Shown piece by piece: positions 24,825-32,385 of a stretch of DNA of 64,000 nucleotides. The notes beneath the pieces are model-generated. The model searched no databases. It was not told the origin of the DNA and saw only the letters and a program-made list of their open reading frames with translations. Source of the DNA: Anaerofilum hominis (lineage in GTDB: Bacteria > Bacillota > Clostridia > Oscillospirales > Ruminococcaceae); contig NZ_JACONZ010000001.1 of the NCBI RefSeq assembly GCF_014287275.1, forward strand, positions 1,054,001-1,118,000, read 5' to 3'. A program made the position numbers and the translations under genes. Numbering within the stretch: position 1 is the stretch's first letter; each line of letters begins with the position of its first letter.

Positions 24825-25010
24825 GCAGGGGGACCTCCGGGCTATTGGCGGCGGGACCTCCGGGCTGCTGACTGTTGACCGCGGGCCTCCCGGTTACGGG
24901 CGGCCGGGGCCGCCGGCTATTGGCCGCGGAGCCTCCGGGCCGCTGACTGCGAAACCGTCCGGCTGCCGGCGGCGGGCTCTCCGGGCCGCTGACCGCGCCG
25001 CCCGGGCAAG
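24825..25010. repeat. degenerate tandem repeat downstream of the LUD gene
   Basis: Seven or so imperfect units of about 17-31 bases with a core like GCGGGACCTCCGGGCTGCTGAC. As at 18880-19235 the units drift in length, so coding is unlikely. The remainder of the 24803-25307 gap is GC-rich with one terminator. Confidence 0.6.
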
Positions 25011-25058
25011 GGCCGCCCGGCTGTGCGCAGCCGCAAGGCCGCATCATATCCCCAAAGA

Positions 25059-25098
25059 AAAAAGGAACGGGCCGCCGTGGGGCGGCCCGTTCCTTTTT
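25059..25098. terminator. 18-bp bidirectional terminator
   Basis: Perfect stem from AAAAAGGAACGGGCCGCC (25059-25076) to its complement (25081-25098), loop GTGG, A and T tracts at both ends. It lies between the rightward LUD gene and the leftward methyltransferase. Confidence 0.9.
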
Positions 25099-25307
25099 GT
25101 TGTCCGGCGCCCGCGCAAAGGGCCGACGGCGCAGCCGGGCCCCAGGGCGCAGGGCGGCCGCTGTTTCTGCCCGCGCGGGGCGCGGTCAGGCTGTCTGCGG
25201 TGCCGTTTTTTCTCTTATCCGCAGCCGCTGCATCTGCCCTGAACGGGGCGCGGGCGGGGCCATGCTCCAGGGCACCGACCCATGCCGGGGCACTGACCGC
25301 GGGCGGC

Positions 25308-26042
25308 TTACTTTTTGACCGCTGAAACGATGAGCATCATCGGCCGCCGCAGCTCGTCCCGCATGCCGGGCACTGTGTCCAGCAGCCGCTGGGGCGGCTG
25401 GGGCTCCACAACGCTTTTCAGCTCAAACCCGCCTGCCAGCAGGCCGTTCAGGTAGGTGGTCAGCGTCCTGTGGTATTTGACCACCTCTTCGCCCAGAAAA
25501 TGGGCCGTCCGCCGCCCTTCATAATAATAGTTGTCCACGGGGAAGCAGACGATCTTCCCCTCCGCGTCGTACAGCCAGTCCTGAGGGCCGCAGGCGGTAA
25601 ACACCGGATGCTCGGCCGAGAACACAAAGCTGCCGCCCGGCTTTAAAAAGCGGTTCACTTTCTGCACAACGGCCTCAAAGGATCCCACATAGTGCAGCGC
25701 CAGCGAGCTGAGCACCACATCAAAGCTCCCGTCGGGGAACTCCACGTCCTCCATGGCCGCCCGCAGGTACCGCACCCTGGGGCTGTCCGTCCTGGCGCGG
25801 GCTTCCTCCAGCATGCGCTGCGAGAGATCGACCCCCACCACCGAGGCCGCGCCCCGCTGCGCCGCATAGACGCAGTGCCAGCCGTAGCCGCAGCCCAGGT
25901 CCAGCACCCGTTTGCCGGTAAAATCCGGCAGCAGCTGCCGCAGGGTGTCCCACTCGCCCGCCGCGGCAAGCCCCTCTTTTGAGCGGGGCATCTCGCTGTA
26001 TTTTTCAAAAAAGACTTCGTCGTCGTATCTGTTTTCTTTCAT
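25308..26042 (-). CDS. class I SAM-dependent methyltransferase
   Basis: A 244-residue cytoplasmic enzyme. SAM-binding motif I VLDLGCGYGWHC, acidic loop VGVDLS, motif post-II FDVVLSSLALHYV, then KPGGSFVFS. Methyltransf_11/25 type. The substrate (small molecule, RNA or protein) cannot be deduced. It stands alone; the start ATG follows AATAAAAA without a strong ribosome site. Confidence 0.85.
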   Translation of the reverse strand: MKENRYDDEVFFEKYSEMPRSKEGLAAAGEWDTLRQLLPDFTGKRVLDLGCGYGWHCVYAAQRGAASVVGVDLSQRMLEEARARTDSPRVRYLRAAMEDVEFPDGSFDVVLSSLALHYVGSFEAVVQKVNRFLKPGGSFVFSAEHPVFTACGPQDWLYDAEGKIVCFPVDNYYYEGRRTAHFLGEEVVKYHRTLTTYLNGLLAGGFELKSVVEPQPPQRLLDTVPGMRDELRRPMMLIVSAVKK

Positions 26043-26227
26043 TTTTTATTCTCCCAACCAAATTTTTTTCATTCGATCTGGTTGGGCCGTGCGGTCTCTG
26101 CGGGCAGCCATTCCGCTTTTCCTCCCCTCTGCGCGCCCTGCCGGCCCGGCAAAAGGCGCCTTGTTTCTCTTGAGCATAGCACACCGCGCCGGGACGCGCA
26201 AGCCCGGCGGCTGCGCGCCGGGACAAA

Positions 26228-26418
26228 CCAAAAGCGGAGAGGTCTCCCTCTCCGCCTTTTCTGCCCAAAAGCCCTGCCCTGCCGTCTGCGGCCAAGTTAA
26301 AACCCGTCTCTCAATATGACAGGTGGGTGCCCCGCCTGCGGGTTCACGCTCCCTTCTTCCTGCAACGCAGGGAGGTCTGCAATCCGCCGCCGGACAAAAG
26401 CTCCCTTTTAACTTAACT
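26228..26418 (-). ncRNA. structured RNA candidate, 6S-RNA-like
   Basis: An unannotated 190-base transcript is predicted: TATAAT at 26425-26430 (minus), likely start near 26418, and an intrinsic terminator ending near 26228 (stem GCGGAGAGG/CCTCTCCGC, 26234-26255). Inside, AAGTTAAAA near the 5' end pairs with TTTTAACTT (26294-26302). Further helices form from CCTGC-GTT-GCAGG and CCCGC-AG-GCGGG. The stretch GGCGGGGCACCCACCTG resembles the conserved 3' half of some 6S RNAs as I remember them. The -35 box is poor. Length and architecture fit 6S RNA, but a covariance search has not been done. Confidence 0.5.
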
Positions 26419-26478
26419 TGTCGGATTATAAAAGGCTGCAACAAATCGCACAGCGCAGGGGCTTCCATTTAACTTTTT

Positions 26479-26799
26479 TCAGGAGACCGGGCCGCCGTCC
26501 CCGCCCTCGATATCGTAAAGCTCTGACAGGCGTTTGGCAAAAACTTCACCCACGTTGTAAAACTCCTCGTCGTCCTCGACGATATCGAGAAATTCTTCAC
26601 CGTCCTCTTCGCCGACCCGCATGATGATGAGGTCCGCGTCCTCGGCCAGGGCGGCCTCGGCGTCCTCTTCGGTCTCGATATAGGGCACCACGGCGAGATA
26701 GCGGCGGTCCTCAAAATCGACCGCGTCGATGACCTCGAACACATGCTCCTGGCCGGCCTCGTCCTCCAGCGTCAGGATATCGGGCGCGTTATCTTCCAT
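26479..26799 (-). CDS. DUF1292 family protein
   Basis: A 106-residue, very acidic protein of the DUF1292 (YrzB) family: LEDEAGQEHVFEVIDAVDFEDRRYLAVVPY is the characteristic block, quoted here in parts as DEAGQEHVFEVID and YLAVVPY. Function is unknown. In many Firmicutes the gene lies next to ruvX/yqgF; here ruvX is 9 kb away, beyond the acquired block. The start ATG at 26799 follows AAAGGCGG. Confidence 0.85.
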   Translation of the reverse strand: MEDNAPDILTLEDEAGQEHVFEVIDAVDFEDRRYLAVVPYIETEEDAEAALAEDADLIIMRVGEEDGEEFLDIVEDDEEFYNVGEVFAKRLSELYDIEGGDGGPVS

Positions 26800-27154
26800 C
26801 AGGTTCCGCCTTTCCGGGCGCGGCCCCGCACACGCTTTGCCGCTGTTTTTCCCTTGCAGCGCCCGCAGCGCAGGCCCAGGGCCTGCCGGTACGGACGAAT
26901 TTTTATTTTTGATCATTTTGGTGCCGCCTGTCCTCTTCCTTTAAAAGGATAGCCCAAAACGGGGGCTGCTGTCAAGGGGAAATCCCCGGTTATTTTGACC
27001 CGGACAGGCGGCGTTATCCATGCCCCGCAGCCAGTGGAAAAATTAACAGGCAGTTCACTTTTTTCGGGCACCCTTATACTATAATAAATCGCGTAGCGGC
27101 TGTTTTCTGCAGCCTCGCGGCCCTGCCGCGGTATTGTTTTTTGGAGGCGGTCAT

Positions 27155-27886
27155 TTGTTCAAAAAAGCGTTTTCCATCCTTTGCGTCACCGTCGTCGCCG
27201 GCGGGCTGCTGTGCGGCTGCGGCGGGGCGGCTTCCTCCTCCCCTGAAAAGATCGACAGCGGAGAGCTTCAGTTCACCTCTCCCCAAACCGGCGATACGGT
27301 CGCGGTCATCGACACCAATATGGGCACCATCCGGGCGGTCCTTTTCCCCAGTATCGCGCCCCGCGCGGTGGAAAATTTTGTCACTCACGCCCAGGACGGC
27401 TATTACGACGGGGTCACGTTCCACCGGGTCGTCAAGGATTTTGTGATCCAGGGCGGCGACCCCACGGGCACCGGCATGGGCGGTGAGAGCATCTGGGGCG
27501 ACCCGTTTGCGGACGAGTTCTCCGACGCGCTCCACAACTACACCGGCGCCCTCTCGATGGCGAACAGCGGCGAGAACACCAACGGCAGCCAGTTTTTCAT
27601 CGTGGCCACCCCCGCCGACTCGGTGTCAGCCAAGCTGGGGGGCCAGATGGAAGAGGCCGGCTGGCGCAGCGAGGTCATCAGCGCCTATCAGCAGGCCGGC
27701 GGCGTGCCTTATCTGGACCACAAGCACACGGTGTTCGGCCAGGTGTACAGCGGCATGGACGTGGTGGAAAAGATCGCCGGGGTAGACGTGGAGGGAGAAA
27801 ACGACAAGCCCAAAAAGGACGTGGTCATCAACAGCGTCACCATTTCCACCTACGACGAGGCGGCCGCCTCCTCCGCTGCGGGCTGA
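27155..27886 (+). CDS. lipoprotein cyclophilin (peptidyl-prolyl isomerase)
   Basis: A 243-residue protein with a lipoprotein signal (residues 1-20, LCGC lipobox) and a cyclophilin-type PPIase domain (about 55-235). Core motifs FHRVVKDFVIQGGDPTGTG and NTNGSQFFIV carry the Arg, Phe and Gln of the active site. It would act on proteins outside the membrane. The TTG start at 27155 is favoured: TTGGAGGCGG lies 5 bases upstream and no ATG fits. A -10-like TATACTATAAT (27075-27085) precedes it. Confidence 0.9.
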   Translation: MFKKAFSILCVTVVAGGLLCGCGGAASSSPEKIDSGELQFTSPQTGDTVAVIDTNMGTIRAVLFPSIAPRAVENFVTHAQDGYYDGVTFHRVVKDFVIQGGDPTGTGMGGESIWGDPFADEFSDALHNYTGALSMANSGENTNGSQFFIVATPADSVSAKLGGQMEEAGWRSEVISAYQQAGGVPYLDHKHTVFGQVYSGMDVVEKIAGVDVEGENDKPKKDVVINSVTISTYDEAAASSAAG

Positions 27887-28420
27887 GCGCGCGCTTTTTC
27901 ACAAGAGTTATGACCTCCGGCTAAGGCGGAGGCTTGATTAAGCCTTAAAAGGGCATTGTACCGGCGGGCATCTAAAGATGTACTGAATTCCCAATCGGTG
28001 TTCAAATTGTGTAAATGTGTAATGTCGCTGTGTTTTGTGTCCCCATGGTTTGCAGAGCTGCTTGATAGCAAAATGTGATAGCCTACCAAAAAAATATTTT
28101 GTGTAAAGGGTAAAAATAAGGGTACAAAAACCAGCCGCGACATCTTCGGAAAGAGTCGCGGCTGGTTCTGTTTTTTTCATAATGATCTCTTGAACCCCAT
28201 AAACCTACCGGCGGAAACACAGCGAGACTAAAATTGATGAAATGCAGTAATTTCAAGACTTTAGACAGGGTGTTGCTCTCATTGAGTAACACCCTGTTCT
28301 ATTGCTTTTTAGGCTCATTCTGGTATGGATTCTGATACGGTGTTGTTTCTTTCATAAGAGAAATGTATTTTACAAATGTGTACACTCATCCTCTGTCATT
28401 GCTCCGACTTCATGAATGAG
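27887..28420. other. AT-rich non-coding stretch with two hairpins
   Basis: No gene is supported. The base composition drops from the surrounding GC-rich level. It holds a CCTCCG/CGGAGG hairpin (about 27917-27936), a strong rightward terminator (28129-28174) and a second hairpin ACAGGGTGTT/AACACCCTGT (28265-28297) followed by TCTATTGCTTTTT. It looks like the edge of a decayed mobile element. Confidence 0.5.
28129..28174 (+). terminator. rightward intrinsic terminator
   Basis: 13-bp perfect stem AACCAGCCGCGAC/GTCGCGGCTGGTT (28129-28141, 28155-28167), 13-base loop, then CTG and seven T. What it terminates is unclear; the cyclophilin gene ends 240 bases upstream. Confidence 0.85.
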
Positions 28421-28675
28421 TCAAGCGTGTTGTTCCCCTGTCGTATGGTTCATTTTATTGTAGTTAAGATTATCACCGAGAATATAATCTATGCTGGTGT
28501 TTAATAAGTTCGCAATTCCTAGCAAAAGAACTGTTGAGCAAATATCGCGTCCTGTTTCAATGTTGGAAAGATAGTTAACGCTCATATCCCATATCTCCGC
28601 GACCTATTCCTGTGTCACTCCCTTTTCTTTACGAAGTTTCTGTATGCGGCGTCCAATTCCTTTTGTATCGATCAT
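28421..28675 (-). pseudogene. XRE-family regulator with in-frame amber codon
   Basis: Translation from ATG at 28675 gives a Cro/CI-type HTH: IGRRIQKLRKEKGVTQE, then TAG at codon 24 (28604-28606), then VAEIWDMSVNYLSNIETGR continuing in the same frame to a stop at 28421. The expected residue after TQE is Leu, so TTG to TAG is a one-base change. The total is 84 codons. AGAGGGGG precedes the start and TATACT lies further upstream. It is most likely a pseudogene of an acquired element; amber suppression or sequencing error are alternatives. Confidence 0.8.
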
Positions 28676-28853
28676 ACCACAACCCCCTCTAAGTACAGAG
28701 TATAGTGGGAGTATGTGGTGTTGAACAAACTATATTCTAGGTCACACTTAACTATTTTCTGGAATTGTGGTACTATCCATTTTATTACAGGGATTCCCTG
28801 TTTCCACTTGGAAATGACATTTGCCAACAGGGAGCCTAAATTAAGTTGGAGGC

Positions 28854-29039
28854 ATGGAACAGGAAAGACTTAGGCATTACCAGAAAAATCGACGAGCTTG
28901 GCCGGGTGGTACTTCCGATTGAGGTGCGGCGTGCACTGCCCTTGCGGAAGAAGGTTCCGTCGGATTCTATCTGGATGAAAATCCCCAAACCCTTGTTTTA
29001 AAAAAGAGTGACCGTCGTGTATTTGCTGCCAGACTATAG
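28854..29039 (+). pseudogene. AbrB/SpoVT-type regulator broken by frameshifts
   Basis: GGAGG precedes ATG at 28854, but that frame is quickly wrong. One base on, the frame reads NRKDLGITRKIDELGRVV then LPIEVRRAL, the unmistakable AbrB swapped-hairpin start. Near 28939 the match jumps frame again and continues as EEGSVGFYLDENPQ and KKSDRRVFAARL to the stop at 29037-29039. Two indels are therefore needed to restore a transition-state regulator. A decayed gene in the AT-rich block. Confidence 0.75.
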
Positions 29040-29102
29040 AGAATCTGAGGCCACTTCTCCACGGAAAATATATTTGCGCTGCTTGCCTAAAAATTGCTGA
29101 AT

Positions 29103-29143
29103 AAAACAAGCTCCCTCGTTTGTGTAACGAGGGAGCTTGTTTT
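29103..29143. terminator. 18-bp bidirectional terminator
   Basis: Stem AAAACAAGCTCCCTCGTT (29103-29120) with its complement at 29126-29143, loop TGTGT. T tracts on both sides. It ends the leftward ATPase gene 24 bases after its stop and the rightward AbrB remnant. Confidence 0.95.
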
Positions 29144-29166
29144 ATAATACCATAGCGTGCACAATG

Positions 29167-31098
29167 TTAAAGTTTAATTGTTAATTGAACTATTTCATCT
29201 ATTGCTAAGTCTTGAGCATCCATATCTGCTGGAGCATCATCACTGATGAATTCTGGGAGCAGATCAATATCCGTATTAGTCAATATTTCTGAATGTAGCT
29301 GTTTTAGGAGCTCTATTATCTCATTCGGAATATCTTCGAGCTGTAGTACATCGAATATATCTTCTTTGCAAAAGTTTAGTTTTAAATCCTCATTTAGCCA
29401 TCTGAAAAGAAGTGACAATGCCTCTTTTCCCATACCTATTTTAATAAGATTATCAAAAGATGTAAAGTTTTCATAGGTTCCACGTATATTTTCTGCCTCA
29501 CTTTTTACAGTACTAATATTTCGATATTCTTGTTTGGATAAAAGCATTGCTGTTTTGAAAATACTATCCTCTAAATTATCATCATATTTGTATCTTGCCA
29601 TTATGACGGTGGCTCTCAGATATTCTACTATATTTCGCTCTATATCCTCTACACTAGGTAGTTCTTTTAAGGGATACTTTTTTTCTAAAGCACGTCTAAT
29701 TAAAGATGGGCTAAGAATATAATTTTCAATTTCATAGCGCTCCAAAAGATGTAAATTTATATCTTTCTTTTTTGCGTATTCTTCTAAACCATCTCTCCAG
29801 CTATTATCTATCCCATCACTATCGCGTATAAAGTAAATTTCAATATCTTTTCCTAAAAATTCTTTTAGTAAAGGCTTAATCAAAAAAGGTATTTTATCAT
29901 CTTTTCCCCTCCCAGTATGCACTGATACTGTATTAGCACCAAAGAATACTTTGGTATCAGCAACCTTATCAAAGACCTCGATAATTTCTGTATTGGCATC
30001 TTCTATAAAAACCATCTTACCACTAATTACAGATTTTGCCAATTCATAATTATCTAATTGAGAAATACTTTCAACAACTTCCGTTTCAGTGGTTAATGGT
30101 TTGCTAACTAAATTCGATGTTGAGATAGGAATTACTTCCGTAGGCTGTGCAGTTTTTATAATAGCTGGAGAGTGTGTTGAAATTAGTATTTGAATATTTA
30201 ATTCTTTCTGTATCCTTTTAAGTGAACGTGCTAACGCTATTTGCATATTTGGATGCAAATGAGCATCTGGCTCATCTAGTAGAACTACTTTACATGATGT
30301 TGGGCATACAGTATAAATGGGAGCTAGTATTTGCAATATCTGCATATACCCACTACCAGATGAATTAAAATCTAGAGATAGGCGTCGGTCTTCACAATTC
30401 TCTCGATAAAAAGCTTTAACATATTCATCTTTTTGCTCGTTAAACTCTATAGCATCCAAATGGAATCCAAAGTCTCGAACTAATCTATCACTAAGTAGTT
30501 GATAATTATTTGGGTTGCTTTTTTTAAGGTCTAAAACTAAATTCCGTATTACCGAACTCACATTGCCGGAAGACAGATGATGACGGATTGTAACTGGAAA
30601 TGATCGTTGTTCCGTTTCTTGCAATCCGACAAAACCAGAAATAAATAAAGGCGAATATTGATGCATAGATGGGCTGTGGGATAATTCTTGGGGCGTTGAT
30701 AAACACTTTAAATTATATCCTCCAAATAAAGAAGATACTTGTAGTCTATAAACGTTTTTGAGTTCATCAACCAATGCTATTTGAGCTCCCATTTTGGAAT
30801 CATCAATTTTTACTTGACGACCTTGACGGGAAACTTTAGCATAATATAGTTCTCTAAAATCCGAAATATTAATTCCCGGAAGAATAGTTGCGCCAACTCC
30901 CTTAGACCTAACCTGTGTAGACCCATTACGATTATATATAAGCTCGCTACCTGAAAATGTACTTAAGGCTAAATTAATCGCCTGTAATATCGTAGTTTTT
31001 CCACAGCTATTTTCACCCATTAAGATGGAAAACGGTTTTAAATAAATAGTTCCCTCTTTAAATTTCTTGAATCTATTTAGGCTTACAGAAGTTATCAC
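29167..31098 (-). CDS. AAA ATPase fused to TOPRIM/DUF4435-like nuclease (putative defence)
   Basis: A 643-residue protein, AT-rich unlike its surroundings. Residues 1-335 form an SMC/ABC-like AAA ATPase: Walker A GENSCGKT (29-36), signature-like NSSGSGYMQ (245-253), Walker B VVLLDEPDAHLHP (271-283), STHSP switch (307-311). After about 360 comes a TOPRIM-like part: FIEDANTE with Glu366, FIRDSDG with Asp426/Asp428, and YEIENYIL (455-462), the last typical of DUF4435. This order matches fused AriA-AriB (PARIS) proteins and more loosely OLD nucleases. PARIS senses phage anti-restriction proteins and kills or arrests the cell. It starts with GTG; a weak AAGGA is upstream. Defence role is inference. 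Confidence 0.8.
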   Translation of the reverse strand: MITSVSLNRFKKFKEGTIYLKPFSILMGENSCGKTTILQAINLALSTFSGSELIYNRNGSTQVRSKGVGATILPGINISDFRELYYAKVSRQGRQVKIDDSKMGAQIALVDELKNVYRLQVSSLFGGYNLKCLSTPQELSHSPSMHQYSPLFISGFVGLQETEQRSFPVTIRHHLSSGNVSSVIRNLVLDLKKSNPNNYQLLSDRLVRDFGFHLDAIEFNEQKDEYVKAFYRENCEDRRLSLDFNSSGSGYMQILQILAPIYTVCPTSCKVVLLDEPDAHLHPNMQIALARSLKRIQKELNIQILISTHSPAIIKTAQPTEVIPISTSNLVSKPLTTETEVVESISQLDNYELAKSVISGKMVFIEDANTEIIEVFDKVADTKVFFGANTVSVHTGRGKDDKIPFLIKPLLKEFLGKDIEIYFIRDSDGIDNSWRDGLEEYAKKKDINLHLLERYEIENYILSPSLIRRALEKKYPLKELPSVEDIERNIVEYLRATVIMARYKYDDNLEDSIFKTAMLLSKQEYRNISTVKSEAENIRGTYENFTSFDNLIKIGMGKEALSLLFRWLNEDLKLNFCKEDIFDVLQLEDIPNEIIELLKQLHSEILTNTDIDLLPEFISDDAPADMDAQDLAIDEIVQLTIKL

Positions 31099-31131
31099 TG
31101 CTTTCGCCCCATTTCCTTATAATATAAATAT

Positions 31132-31160
31132 ATTTTACCATAAGGAATCTTAACTCTCAA
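31132..31160 (-). promoter_or_regulatory. promoter of the ATPase-TOPRIM gene
   Basis: Minus-strand TTGAGA (31155-31160) and TAAAAT (31132-31137), 17-base spacing. About 35 bases precede the GTG start. Confidence 0.65.
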
Positions 31161-31796
31161 TGATAAACTCATAATTGATACTACGTAAAATATGTCTCAA
31201 ATTGAGACTCAATTCGCCAAAGCGTCCCAACTTAGGACGCAATTCGAGAGTAAGAGATTACAAAGGGAGAGCCTGCTGGATGGCAGACTCCCCCTTTGTT
31301 CGCCGCCACAAGGGCGGTGGGAGTTGTTGTCTAAGGTGAATGACGTGGAGCGTGCGGGAGTGTGTTGCCACTGACGGGAGCAGTCACGTCCAGGGAGGTG
31401 CGCTCTCTCAAAGTGAGGAGTGCCGGGAGATCCCGGCATTTGCCCTTGACTACCGCCACTCCGCTACACCGGCCCGCTGGGGCAAACACCCCTAACGTCG
31501 GTACGCATGGGTTCTGGGGCGCGTCTTGGGGTGCGCCTATATCTTCTGCTTTGGGTAAGGGTTGCCCCTCTTTTCTTCCATGGTAGGGATGTCGGCCTCT
31601 ATCTATGCGCACATCCTCAAATCTTGCCGGAGGACACGGAGTTTTTGATTGATGGATTCTATGGATAGATTTTGGGCGCTGGGGATATTCTTCTTATAAT
31701 TATCTTTCTTTTGCATCAACTGCTCCGTCTTCCGTAAACAGTCACAAGCGCATCTCCCTAAGCCGTTGCTGCGCGGTAGGTTGCTATATTAGTAAA
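31161..31796. other. non-coding stretch next to the defence gene
   Basis: Mixed composition, no supported gene. It includes near-repeats CTCAATTCG/CGCAATTCGAGAG (31206-31252), a hairpin ACAAAGGG...CCCTTTGT (about 31260-31300) and several short inverted repeats such as GCCGGGAGATCCCGGC (31421-31436). Frames on both strands are short, lack ribosome sites and read proline/serine/arginine. It may be the end of the acquired element or a structured RNA. Confidence 0.4.
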
Positions 31797-31868
31797 CTCG
31801 CTTCGCTCGATACTTGAAGCTAAAGCTTTTTTGCCAGCACCTCCACCGGCATAGCCCGTGGTTTCCCT
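31797..31868. repeat. short dispersed module, copy 1
   Basis: Contains TTGAAGCTAAAGCTTTTTTGCC, read as AAGCTAAAGCTTTTTT, then CTCCACCGGCATAGCC and GTGGTTTCC. The same order is seen at 34908-34988: AACTAAAGCTTTTTTACG, CTCCACCGCCATAGCC, CTGGCTTCC. The AAGCTAAAGCTT core is itself a small palindrome. Confidence 0.55.
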
Positions 31869-31872
31869 AACC

Positions 31873-32037
31873 AATAAAAAACAGTTTGTCTTGACGGCCC
31901 GCCCCGTCCCTGCGGGACAAGCGGGGCATTGGCCAAAAAAATAGCCGCTGTGCGGCTATTTTTTATTGCTCCGCAATAAAAAAACTTATCTTAATGGCCC
32001 CGCCCTCGCCGCTCGCGCGGCAACCGGGCGGATAGCC
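31873..32037. repeat. dispersed repeat, copy B
   Basis: Second copy of the 1544-1716 element with the same module order: A run, CTTGACGGCCCG, hairpin GTCCCTGCGGGAC, GGGGCATTGGCC, AAAAATAGCC with a GCGGCTATTTTTT partner, TTGCTCCGCAA, CTTATCTTAATGGCCC, hairpin GCCGCTCGCGCGGC. By eye about four in five bases agree. It lies directly upstream of the cardiolipin synthase leader. Confidence 0.7.
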
Positions 32038-32385
32038 GAAAAAATAGCCAAAGGCTATTTTTTATGCCCGGCCGGGGCTTCCTCTCCCCGGCCGGGCATT
32101 TTCTGTACAAACATGGGGCATCATGGTAAAATAGCCGCAGGGCGATCGTTTTGCGCGCGCTGCTTTTCGGGCGCGCGGCGGTGCGGGCGCGGGCGCGGAC
32201 GTTTTCCCGGCTTGTCCGGGGCAGGCCCAAAGCTCCGGCCGCCAGGCGGGAAGCCGTGCTTTGCGCGCACCGCCGGTACCGCGGCCGGCGGCAGGCCCTG
32301 CTTTTTTCCGCTGCAAGCCTTATTTTTGCCGCCGCATGCCCGCGGCCGCATGATTTTTTGTTCCCGCTGAAAGGGGGTATGGGCG

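Noticed and set aside
24825..25010. Second CRISPR-like pattern
   Set aside because: Same reasons: no spacers, poor repeat identity.
27917..27936. CCTCCG/CGGAGG hairpin as terminator of the cyclophilin gene
   Set aside because: No T run follows and the stem is only 6 bp; noted within the gap description only.
31192..31374. A 60-codon plus-strand frame starting MSQIETQ
   Set aside because: No ribosome site, overlaps an inverted-repeat region, and its second half reads through a hairpin; kept as non-coding.
31209..31612. Minus-strand frames of 76 and 93 codons beside the defence gene
   Set aside because: Pro/Ser/Arg-rich, no ribosome sites or motifs; common artefacts of such non-coding DNA.
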